A DNA stretch of 64,000 nucleotides from Amblyornis subalaris (Eukaryota; Chordata; Aves; Passeriformes; Ptilonorhynchidae). This document shows, in pieces, positions 54,431 to 64,000 of this stretch. Where the stretch lies: contig JACAXG010000075.1 of assembly GCA_018881555.1 (NCBI GenBank), positions 577,814 through 641,813 on the forward strand, read 5' to 3'. A model generated the notes under the pieces. The model was not told where the DNA came from. It saw only the letters and a list, made by a program, of their open reading frames with translations, and ran no database searches. Both the position numbers and the translations under genes were made by a program. How positions within the stretch are numbered: position 1 is the first letter of the stretch; every line of letters starts with the position of its first letter.

Positions 54431-57400
54431 GATGAAACATGGGAAGCAGGAGGTTTCCCAAGCAGAGCTGCGGGGCTGGGGCCACGGCCCACGCCTGTCA
54501 TCACCCAGCTCTGTCAGAGAGAACCTGTTTTTCCTAATCCTCGCCACAGAGCGATCCAGCTGGGATTAGTCCTGACTAATCTTACTGCGTTGCAAAATAA
54601 CAGTTCATCAAAGCTCAGATTGTTTGGGAGAAAAGGGTCATTTTTAAGAGGCGTCTGAAGTTGTAACGTTTTTTTTGGAGAACTGAGCTATGAATTGTCC
54701 AAACTTGCCATTTCCCTCCTGTAACAGTCGTTTGGAATCTGCTGCTGGAGGGATTTCCTTGGCATTTCACCAGTAACTTGAAACCACACAGGTTGTGTCT
54801 TTGGAGGTGAAATACAAAGCTGATACTTTGGGGGGGGTGGTTCCATTTTAAATAGTGCTTCAAAGTTATCAAACTTACTCTTTTGCATGTAGAAAAAAGA
54901 TACCAGTCTGATTTTTTCAGAGAAACTCTGAGTTTAAGATAAGACAAGGAAAGTGTGTGTAAGTTTGAAAATAATTCCCATAAGAGTGGATGGTGACAGA
55001 GCTCCTTTTGTTTATGCAGATTTATCTGTAAGCAAAGAGATTTCCTCTGCACATGCTGGGGCATGTCTGGATGCAAACGGAAAACACAGCACACTGCCAG
55101 TGGGAATTTTTCCTGGAAGCCAGCCCAAAAGGACACACACAGGTGGAGACTTAAAGGAGAAAAGCCAGACAGAGCAGAGNTAACAGCAGCAGAATTCGAA
55201 TCATCCCAGGTGGATTGGGAATGCTTATTTTTAGAATTTCCAAAACCTTGCTGTTTTTCCTTCGCGAGAACAGCCACACCATGCAGCTGGCCCCACGATG
55301 TGCTCAGATCCAAGGTCCCCAGAGCAGAGTGAAGGGGCACAGGGAAGTAGATTCTACCTAAATTGTGTGTGGTTATTTGTCTGGCTGGTAGCAGTTAAAG
55401 GTTAATTTAAAAAAACTAAAAATAATAAAAAGCAGGGGTTTGCTGTGATTTCTGCTGTCTCGTTTCTATGTTACTCAGATTTGCAGCAATTCCCATGTGC
55501 CAGCACACCACAGCTGGGGGTGGGAGGGATAGAGGCAGCAGTTAGCACAGAGCAGAAAGTTTCAATGAGCTTGAACCCATTTTCATGGATTTATTTCCCT
55601 GGGAAAACATTTCTGTTCATCCAGAGCTCCGCCACTGCTCCCCGCCTCTCGCTGTCACTGAGTATCGCAGCAGCTGCTTGTATTGCTCTTCCCTCTCCCT
55701 GCCTGGTGGGATGCTCCAAGGCCTGACATNGAGAGGGAGGAAAATGAATGCACACTGTCAATGTAAATAAACCTGCTAAGGTTTATTCCTGCTAAGGAAT
55801 AAATAAGCGGAAAGGAGCAGATCCATTTGGGTCGCTCATTCCAGAGGGATCCTCGTGGTTTGGCAGGGACTGGCTAGNGAGGGTTTCCCTGCAGCTGCTC
55901 CCTTTCCTTTTGCTGTTTTTATTTCCCCCATGCATTTCCTGGAGCTGCCTCCTTTCCCCTCGATGCATTCCCACACTCCAGGTGTGTGGCACACAGCCGG
56001 CTGAGCCATCCACACTGGGATTCACTGGGGAGCCACTGCCATAGTGCACCAGTGGCACAGCACTGGCAGCAGGAGCTCGCCGGCCCCTCCTGGCACTTCT
56101 CTTCCCACCATTTGTGTTCCGACTCCGAGCGAATGTTGCCATCCTGATACAGGGAACTGAAACAGTGTTTGTCCATTAGAGGTATTGATAGCTTCTTATC
56201 TGGTGTGTGGCATCTCTCACTGTCCCTGCCAGGACACCGCAGGCCATGGCACAGCCACGGGCAGCAGGAGCTCTGCACTTACACATCCCGGGGATGTCTC
56301 TGTGGGGGCCATGCCACTGAGCCAAGCCTCGGGAGCGTGGATAAAGCTGGAGGTCTTTGTTCTCCAAAAATAACCCCAATTTGCCAGGCCTGAGTGGTTT
56401 TTAAAAGGAGGTTTCCATTAGCTTTCTGTCAGAGAGCCGCTGGCAGCGCTGCCGACGTCCCCGCTCCCTCCCCGGCTCGGGGCTTTCAGCACCACGCGGC
56501 CCCTGTGGCATCAGTGTGGGTTTGCGAATTTTATTTAACACAAGGAACTGCAACGAGAGAGAAATGCATTAAAAGTGGTTTCAAGTAAAGTATTTTGAAG
56601 TACAAATAAAGTTTTCAGGACTCTTTCGTGGACACTGCAACTTTATGTAAACATTGGAGAGAGGCGAGGGACTGCGACAACTGCTTGAAACAAAAACTCA
56701 CAGAGACCAGGGCAGGAGGGACACTGAGCCATATATTTTTTCTGTCAGAGCTCAATGAAAGGCAAATAAACGAGGAAAAATAAACTCAACGTTTACAAAA
56801 GGCCCAGGGTGGGAGCAGCTGCCGAGGTCTGGAGCAGTTTGCTGATCCCAGTGCCCAGGTGCTGCTGAAAGGGTTCTGCTCCCACTGGAAATCCTGTTCC
56901 ACAGCATTTTGTTATTCAGACATTCCTAATCTAGGAAACCTCACGGTTCATATCCCATGAATCCTTAAGGTGAAGGGTGCAAAATAAGTGCTTTTAAATG
57001 AGCAGGTTAAAAGATGTGTCAGAAATTAGGAGTGGAAATGCCCTAGCAGTGGCTATCCCATGCTCTGCTCTTCAGGGCAAAGAAAAAACAAGACAATTTG
57101 GTTTTTGTATGATACTGGACTTGCTGGTACCACAGTAGCCCAACTAAAACGTGAAATACAAAGCATAAACCTAGTTTTTTCCTTTTCCTAGTGGGCCTCT
57201 TAGGCGAAGTTCCTTGAGGGCAGTAAATGGGAATATCGGGTCTTTGTCGTTTAGAGTGTGAGCGATGGATATTAATTTGATAGTTTCACAGAAAGCATAT
57301 TAACATTTTTATCCTCTGAAATACCACATGTGAGAAAGAAAGGATCCAAGGAGCAGGAGCTGCCTGGGATGAGGAGCCTGGGAGAGCTGGCCTGGCGAGG

Positions 57401-59679
57401 GCAGGGAGCTGCAGCACCAGTAAAAGCCACAGTTCCTCCATGGGAACCAGTTAATCGTAAGTCCAAGGCTTTGGATAATGTCCTGGTGTATCAGAGGACT
57501 TTACTGCTTCTTGGTTTGCCTCCCCATTCCAGAGAGTTTCACCACACACTCACATGTGTGGCATCCCCGTGAGGGTTTTTTGCTGTTAGCAGCAAACAAT
57601 ACCTGAGCTGCCGGGCCGAGGGCAAGCACAAAGCAGTGCCTCCACTCTTGTTTGCTCCAAGAGCATCAATGCTGTCAGTGAGCAGTTTTTTCCATTAGTC
57701 CCCTTTTTATGCCTCCTTATCCTCCCAGGCAGAGGACAGCTTTGCTCATGAACCGATTGCTTGCCTGCTTGGAGTTAAACATGAGCTGAGTGTTGCGAGG
57801 GACTGGCCTGAAATGCCCCTGGGCACTGGTGGGACTGGAGTGAGCTGGAAATACACCTCCCAGACCCCTGCATTGGTGGTTTACTCTGAGGGCACAGGTT
57901 TGGATGTCGCTGGCACCCACTGGCTTCTTGGTGCTCCACGGCAAAGTCAGGTGTGTGTGCTGGTGGCTGACCATGGGTTGGGCTGGATCCTATGGAGGCT
58001 CACCTGGATCCCAGCACGGAGGCAGAGCTGTCNGAGGGCACCGAGGGCTGTTCCCAAGGACACGTGTCTGTGCAGAGCTGTGCTCTCCTCCCACGGATAT
58101 TTCCGGGCCGTGAGACCTAAGCAGTTGTAACATTCCCGTAAGAAAACCACCACCTTTGCAAACTTTGGCAATGTTTGGCTGGAAGCCTCTGCTCTTTTCT
58201 GGCCATTAAGTGCATTCCTGACACCTCTCCCTGTGTATCCACGATAACCAGCCCCTCAGACTGGGGATGGGGCTGGACCCTGCCCAGTAATTCCCACCCT
58301 GGAGGTGTCAAGCAAGGGATGGAGTGCACTTGCAGCTCCAGATATGAGTTTTCCTGGCTCGCTCTGGAGGTGCCAGATGGAGGTGGATATGGGCTGTGCT
58401 CCCCTCCATCTCCCTGCTCCTGCCCTCATGCCCTTGCTGAGCCTTTGGGTTGTGCTGGCTCGGAGCAGTGCTCTGCACAAGGACAGCCCTTCCTGCTGCA
58501 TTTCCAAGGCCGATTAAGCGGGAGGCAGAGTAGCCTTAAGCATTCCTCTAATTAAAACAAAATCCCTCGTGGCCGCTTATATACAGAGAGATATTACAGA
58601 CTTAAGGGTTGTATAAAATGTGTATTTATTGATCAGATCAACTGTTGCTGCTCCTGCTGTAGAGTTCAGTGAGAGCATCAACATGACTGGGCTGGAGAGG
58701 AGGGTGGGGGAGTTTGGCCGAAGCTTTCAGTGATGCCAGCCCGGGGTGAGCCCGTGAGTACATGCCTGCTATATATACATTTATGTATGTTTATATACAT
58801 TTAAATACACAGCTGCCCAGCTGGGCATCACTTCCAGTGCCCATCCTGGTCCTGCTTTCCCATGCTCTGGTGCAGGACACGCTGCTCCCGCCAGGCTCTG
58901 GGCTCCCACCACCCCAGCTGTGGTTTGCGGAGTTGGACCCACAGTGGGCTGTTTCTGGCTGCTTTGCTCCTGAGCCCACTCAAATGGCTGTTTCTTTGAC
59001 TGCAGGAAGGCAAGAGCAGTTCTGGTAAAGCCTTGGAGTGATCGATGGATGTGACGTACTTTCCAGGGAGAAACAACCATTCAAAAGCTTTTGCAGGCTG
59101 AGATTTTGTGCTCAGCAAGTTGCTCCAATTTGAAGCACAAACCCAAGAAATGTGAGTGTGTGGTGGAAATGTCTGCAGGCCTGGATTAAAGCGGCGCTGG
59201 CAGATGAGGCTGTAGCTTCCACAAGATAAACATTACAGAAAAATAGTGTAAATACGGGGGATTCTACATTTTTTTCCCCTCATTTTTTCCCTCACTCAGG
59301 CCAGGAACTGCTAAAGCTTAAATAAATCATTGCAGAAGTGAGACTGACCTAAATTATTCNACACAGTGGAGACCTTGTCTCCTGCTTTTGGAGATTCTTG
59401 TATTTAAGCTGTGCCAGAACAGGGTTTAAGTTGTCTGTACAGCAGTAGCTCCTTCCTACGCCCTGGGGAGCTCGGGGGAAGGTGTGAGATCGGCTGGCAT
59501 GTGCCAGCAAGGCTGCTGGGGAGGCAAAGCCACCGGCTCACACGTGCTGGGGGAGCCAGCAGGGATTTTTGGTGCCACACCATCCCATGCTCGGAGCTGG
59601 CAGGTTTCCCTGCCCTGTGTGGGGCTGTTGCTGTGCCGGGCTCCACTTGTTCCCAATGAACACCCAGTCCAGTGCCTAA

Positions 59680-60065
59680 TTAATTCGTGCATGTGTGTCT
59701 AATCAGGGAATGCACAAGTGCACAGTTAATTTACATTTGGGCACCCAAGGAGTTCATGCATCGGCACCCATAGTGACCCTGCATGAGCACACACAGGTTC
59801 ACGCTTAGAGCTCATACAGGTGCAGGGTTAGTCCTGCAGGGGAGCCGGGTCAGCGCATCCATGGACGGCTCAGTTCCGTGCCCATGAGCCCCGATCAGTG
59901 CATGCATGAGCACCGGGGCAGGTCACGCATGAGCGCCCCGTTATTTGGCATACGAATGCCCAATTAGCCTGTGCATGACTGCTCAATCATTTCATGCATG
60001 AGCACCAAGTGGTTTACACATGGTTTCCCCGTAGGTTCACTGGTGAGCACCCAGTGTGTTCCTGG
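59680..60065 (+). repeat. Degenerate 23-bp tandem repeat
   Basis: A loosely conserved unit resembling TTCATGCATGAGCACCCAGT recurs at about 23-bp spacing. Anchors at 59690, 59713, 59734, 59759, 59782, then 59860, 59883, 59905, 59928, 59949, 59974, 59997, 60019 and about 60043 give roughly 16 copies, with a diverged centre. The half-palindrome GCATGC recurs inside units. Confidence 0.75.
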
Positions 60066-62984
60066 AGCAGGGACACCTCTGGGGACTGCAGCCCGTGGCT
60101 GGAAGAAGGAGCAGGGAGCGTGGCAGAGTGGAGGGAGCACGGTGCAGGGATGTGGCTGCCGCGGATGTGCTGCCGTGGGGCAGGAGGAACCCCCATCCTG
60201 CAGCAGCCCAAAGCCACTGGCATGTCTTGGCACCTCCCAGCTCCTCTGACGGCAGCACCGTGCTCTGCTCGACCACAGGAACCCAGCTTTGGCAAGTGCT
60301 GTGGCTCACAGGAGGGTGGAGTAAATGATCACAACAGCCCTTCCAGCCTTAAAAATGTAGGAAGCCTTTGATGTGCATGCAGGACGCCTTGCAGANAAAC
60401 CACATTGGGTGTAGGGCTTGTGCGGGAGCACCGGCCCAAAGAGAGGGAGCACAGAAAAGGAAAAATGGAGAAGCTCAAGGGAAGAGGTAAAATTATCTGT
60501 CATCCTTGCCCTGGCCCTGCAAGCACACCGAGTGTGTGTCCCAACCCCTGCCCCGTGGTCAGGCTGGGAGCCCTGCACAGCCCACTGTGGGAGTGAAGCC
60601 ACAAGACACAGGCCCAGAGCACGTGGCTTTGGTGTGACTTTTGCTTTGGGGTTTATGTTGTCTTCAAACCCATTTTTCAGTTCGGGAGAGATCAGATTAA
60701 AGGGAGTTGCCAGCTCTGAGTGCATCCAGCTGGTCTGNGAGCCAGGGCTGGGGTGGTGGGAGCTGTGAGCAGGGGGCTGGGTGGCTTCTCACCCCTCATC
60801 CCTCTGCATGCACTGAGGCAGTTCTTGCATCCCTGTGCTCATATGCCGAGATTCCAGAGATGTCCTTATTTATGGATCCTGCATAAACTGCACACCGCGA
60901 GTCACTCGCAAAAACTTGCAGGGAGCAGCTGACCTGAATCCATATTAATAAGGCTCACAAGTCGTGGAGTGTTTTCTCTCTCATGCCTGTGGGATGGCAG
61001 GAACGCGCTGCCTTGTGGCACGCAGGCTTTAGACAAAAAGCCGTCTATAGCCTGTCACATTTTTAAGCCCGTTTGCCTTGGAGATAAGCCCAGGCTGCCC
61101 TGCCGTGGTGCCACGCTGCAGCTGCCTCTGCTCCGGGACAGGCCTGGGGAGATGAGGAGAGATGGCTCCCTGCACACCAGAGCCAGGGAAGGGCCATGCT
61201 GGCTTTGGGGACGGCGTCGGGGCTTCAGAGCCCCAGCGTGTGATGCTGCTGGGAAGTGTGTGACCCAGTCCTATAGGGGAGAATTTCTCCCTGGGCAGGG
61301 CCACCTCAACCCCTTCACCCACTACCCCGCTGCTCTGCTCCCACAGCAGTAATGGGGAGGGACCCCTTTCCCAGCTGCAGAACCTGGGAGACAGTCCCAG
61401 GTCTGGTGTTCCTGCACTCCGGTCTCATGTTGGGATGACAGCCTTTGCAGATCAGGCAATAAAACAGGGGACTTGGGGCTGCTATTGCTGCTAAAGGACC
61501 ACTCATGGTGCCCAAACGCTCCGCGTCAGCGGTGGCAGCTCCCGCAGGAGGTTTTAGAGCCTTTCCTTTTATAGGGCTTTTTCTTTTTCCACGGGATTTA
61601 TCCAGGTTCAATAGCAGGGATTCAGGGAGATAATAACGTACATTAACCAGGGTGCTGGAAACTGCTTTGCAAACAAGATTGATCAAAGCAGCCCAGGACG
61701 GAGAGCAAATCCTCCGGAATGCGCTTTGCAAAACACTTGCCGAAACAATTGACTCCTGGTAAAAAATAACACATTGGGCAGTCCCGGGGGGCTGTGCTGG
61801 GGAAGGACCNGGCTCCGGCAGCCAAAATGCTGGGGGGGGCTGCAGCCATGAGCGAGGGCTTCTGTGAATATGATGAAGTGGCNAAATCCCCCTTGGGATG
61901 GAACAGCAGCCCTGCTCTGGGGTGCCCACACCCTCCATTCCATTCCAGAGGAGAATTAATAGAAGTTGCTTTACTGCTGCTGTTGTTTTTATTGATTATT
62001 GACAAGGAGAGTGACTGATGGTGGAGTCTAGAGGAGAGGAGCAGAGGTGCTCCCTCTGTAGACATGTGGGAGGAGGAGATAGGAAAGGAATTCCTGCAGG
62101 AGAGGAGATGAAGGTGACATTTCANCAGTTGTCTGCTGTGGATCTGTGCTATAAAATAAGTCAGTGTGCCACGTCCATGGCGGGGCAGAGCAGAACTAAC
62201 AGGCTGAGTCATACCAAAGTGAGTTTAGGTTAAATAAGAAAAATTTCCTATGGGATATGTTCCTGTAGAGGTGCAGCAGATGCTGCAGCCACACTCACAC
62301 TGTCAGCCCCGTGTTCAGATCTTAGACCTCTGTGTTTCCTGTGGCAGATGGTTACAAAGTCTGTGGTTTTTCACTTAAAATCGCCTGGGATTGGAAACAC
62401 ATCCCATGGGGAAGCATGTGGCCACGGGGCAGGAGGAGCACAGCCTTAGATGGCAAACTACTCATCATGCCAGGCCCTTTTCCTGTGAATCTCTGTGAAG
62501 TGCTTTATATAGTCCACTTGGAGGAATTTATAAACATATGCCTTTTGTCAGTCTTCAGGAACACATCTCCCTCCATGGCATTCCAAGCACTTTCTTTGTC
62601 AAGGCCGTGCTCCTTCCAGTGCAAGGAGCAGGACTGAGCCAGGCAGGAGCAGGGCTCCTCTACCTCCTCTTGCTGCAAATGCTTTGGGAGGAGGCAGGAT
62701 GTAACTGGGATGGGGTTACACTGGGATTACAGAAGCAGCCACCTGGACTGGAGCCAGCTCTGGGGACCATGGACTGTCACCATTTGGGTTCAGTGCNACT
62801 CATTGGTACCTTGTCTCTTTGCTCCCCAGGGCAGCTCCCTCCTGCCCTGTGCTGAAGGTGCCCACAGGCATCCCCAGGACAGGAGAGAGGCAAGTGCTGC
62901 TTCTGCACCAGGAAAATACCAGGAGGTATTTGGGTATGGTGTGACTCTTGGTGTGACTCTTGGGGATGTCCTGTGCAGGGTTAA

Positions 62985-63048
62985 AAGTTGGTCTCAATGA
63001 TCTTTGTGGGTCCCTTCCAACTCAGACTATTCTGTGATTCTGTGATGG
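62985..63048 (+). mobile_element. CR1: CR1 LINE 3' terminus
   Basis: AGTTGGTCTCAATGATCTTT then GTGGGTCCCTTCCAACTCAG, ending in tandem ATTCTGTG ATTCTGTGAT, the CR1 3' tail. It is about 64 bp and sense on the plus strand. Confidence 0.88.
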
Positions 63049-63304
63049 GAATCCCCATGGGAAAGCCTGGGGCTTCCATGGGGTGGGACAGACAGGATAA
63101 GCATCACCCAGCAGCTGCCTCTGGCCTTAAAACCTGCCGAGCCCCATTAGCTGCCCGGCATCAGCTCGGCACTGAGAGAGCAGCGCAAACGTCCCCGATG
63201 CGAGCGGCGGCTCCGTTCCAAGGCTCTGCGCCGCCGGTCTGGGATGCTCAGAAAACAGATCCACAAGGCTCAGATCTGCTGCCTCAACAGAGGCTCGGCG
63301 GAGC

Positions 63305-63313
63305 TATAAATAG
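63305..63313 (+). promoter_or_regulatory. TATA-box candidate in a GC-rich block
   Basis: TATAAATAG sits within GCTATAAATAGCCC, in a CpG-containing block (63130-63420). A start site would be expected near 63335 on the plus strand. No coding exon follows inside the window, so the target is unknown; an off-window plus-strand gene or a non-coding RNA is possible. Confidence 0.4.
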
Positions 63314-64000
63314 CCCAGCCAAGCGTGGTGCAGCGAACCTGAGCGGAGCCGGCTGCCCTCGTGGGCAGGCGCTCTGGGAGCCGTGTGGGGACAGCGGCTC
63401 GGCCGCTCTGCAGCGTGGCCTGGGGAGCTGACCCACTGCAGCCGGGCAAGACAAGGCCATGCCACCTCCCTGGGCATGGCCTTGTGCCCCTGTGCTCATA
63501 CAGCCTTGGTGCTGGGCACTGCAGCGTTCATTCATCCTCATTTGCTTTTCTGCTGCTGACTTCTCCTCCCTTAAAGAAGGAGCTCAGGGCTGGACCCATT
63601 AAGGAACAGTAAATATTTTATTTGCTGATGGGAGTTTTGACCAGTATCTCAGAGGCTGCAAAGGTCACACCAGGAAATATCCACTTCATTAGCAAATGGG
63701 ATCGGCCCATTCCGGGGCTGCTGGCTTGTGGAGTGAACCCAGCCTGTCCCCCGGGTGCTGTTACCAGCTGTAGGCTTGTCTTGGTTCAGCAATCAAATCA
63801 GGGAGGTTTCAGGACCTGGAGTGGTTTTCTTGGTTCTCAAGGACATGCAGGCAATTACAACTGGTCTCATTAAGAGCCAGCTGAGCCCGGGCAGCGCTGT
63901 CTTCATCTTGCTACTGCTCGGGCACCGCAGCGTGGGAATGGGGACAGCACGGGAACCAGGATTTTTTTTGTTTTGCTGGGCTTTTCTTCAGGTAGCTTCT

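Larger units (their letters stand above)
52261..64000. other. Intergenic region right of SRSF1
   Basis: No coding exon was recognised. DYNLL2, next in mammals, is absent: no frame here reads like its 89-residue protein. Besides the listed CR1 copies, tandem repeat and TATA candidate, there are AT-rich non-repetitive islands (53900-54430, 56540-56800, 61950-62000) and poly(A)-signal-like AATAAA words (for example near 56606 and 56766, plus strand) without an attached gene. Confidence 0.6.

Noticed and set aside
60303..60362. Possible CR1 tail (AGTAAATGATCACAACAGCC followed by CTTCCAGCCTT)
   Set aside because: Only a short, weak similarity to the CR1 3' end and no ATTCTGTG tail; not enough to call.
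52261..64000. Search for DYNLL2, the next gene in mammalian synteny
   Set aside because: No frame shows the dynein light chain LC8 sequence. The gene must lie outside the window or be elsewhere in this genome.
1..64000. Provirus, CRISPR array, tRNA, rRNA or bacterial operon
   Set aside because: No LTR pair, gag/pol-like frames, regularly spaced direct repeats with unique spacers, tRNA cloverleaf or rRNA sequence was seen. The tandem arrays present have no spacers.

Overview
The window is vertebrate nuclear DNA, most likely from a bird. The introns are compact, promoters sit in CpG islands, interspersed repeats are sparse, and the only transposon remnants I can recognise are short 3' ends of CR1 LINEs (avian/reptile type) with their characteristic ATTCTGTG-type tails. 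All three genes can be read by hand from splice sites and protein families. All lie on the minus strand, in the order CUEDC1 - VEZF1 - SRSF1, which matches human 17q22 and, from memory, chicken chromosome 19. The species cannot be named from the sequence. About one isolated N per several hundred bases is scattered outside the VEZF1 and SRSF1 coding exons; three fall in CUEDC1 codons.

Layout. 1-18.3 kb: CUEDC1 (CUE-domain, ubiquitin-binding type), with eight coding exons in view (27-5719), the last exon(s) beyond the left edge, a probable non-coding first exon ending at 18003 in a CpG island, and a 12 kb first intron. 18.4-22.1 kb: a gene-free spacer with one CR1 fragment. 22.6-37.3 kb: VEZF1 (six C2H2 fingers plus a 39-residue polyglutamine tract), complete in six exons, with a long AT-rich 3' UTR. 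38-47.9 kb: gene-free spacer with a purine hexamer repeat, an orphan CpG island, a CR1 fragment and a 29/34-bp minisatellite. 48.0-51.5 kb: SRSF1 (SR splicing factor), complete in four exons, 248 residues. 51.6-64 kb: gene-free spacer with promoter motifs next to SRSF1, CR1 remnants, a 23-bp degenerate tandem repeat and a TATA-box candidate at the right end. DYNLL2, the expected next gene in mammals, was not found.

The genes form a conserved neighbourhood rather than a pathway: a ubiquitin-binding adaptor, a GC-binding zinc-finger factor and a splicing regulator. The most distinctive observation is that the CUEDC1 intron at 86-270 looks like a minor-spliceosome (U12-type) intron, and only that reading keeps the frame. 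Other points worth checking are polybasic and short upstream ORFs in the VEZF1 and CUEDC1 leaders, the CAA-interrupted polyglutamine tract of VEZF1, poly-G runs (a reported VEZF1/BGP1 target type) in the neighbouring CUEDC1 promoter, three tandem arrays, and several AT-rich islands that may be conserved regulatory DNA. I see no prokaryotic system, provirus, CRISPR array, tRNA or rRNA.
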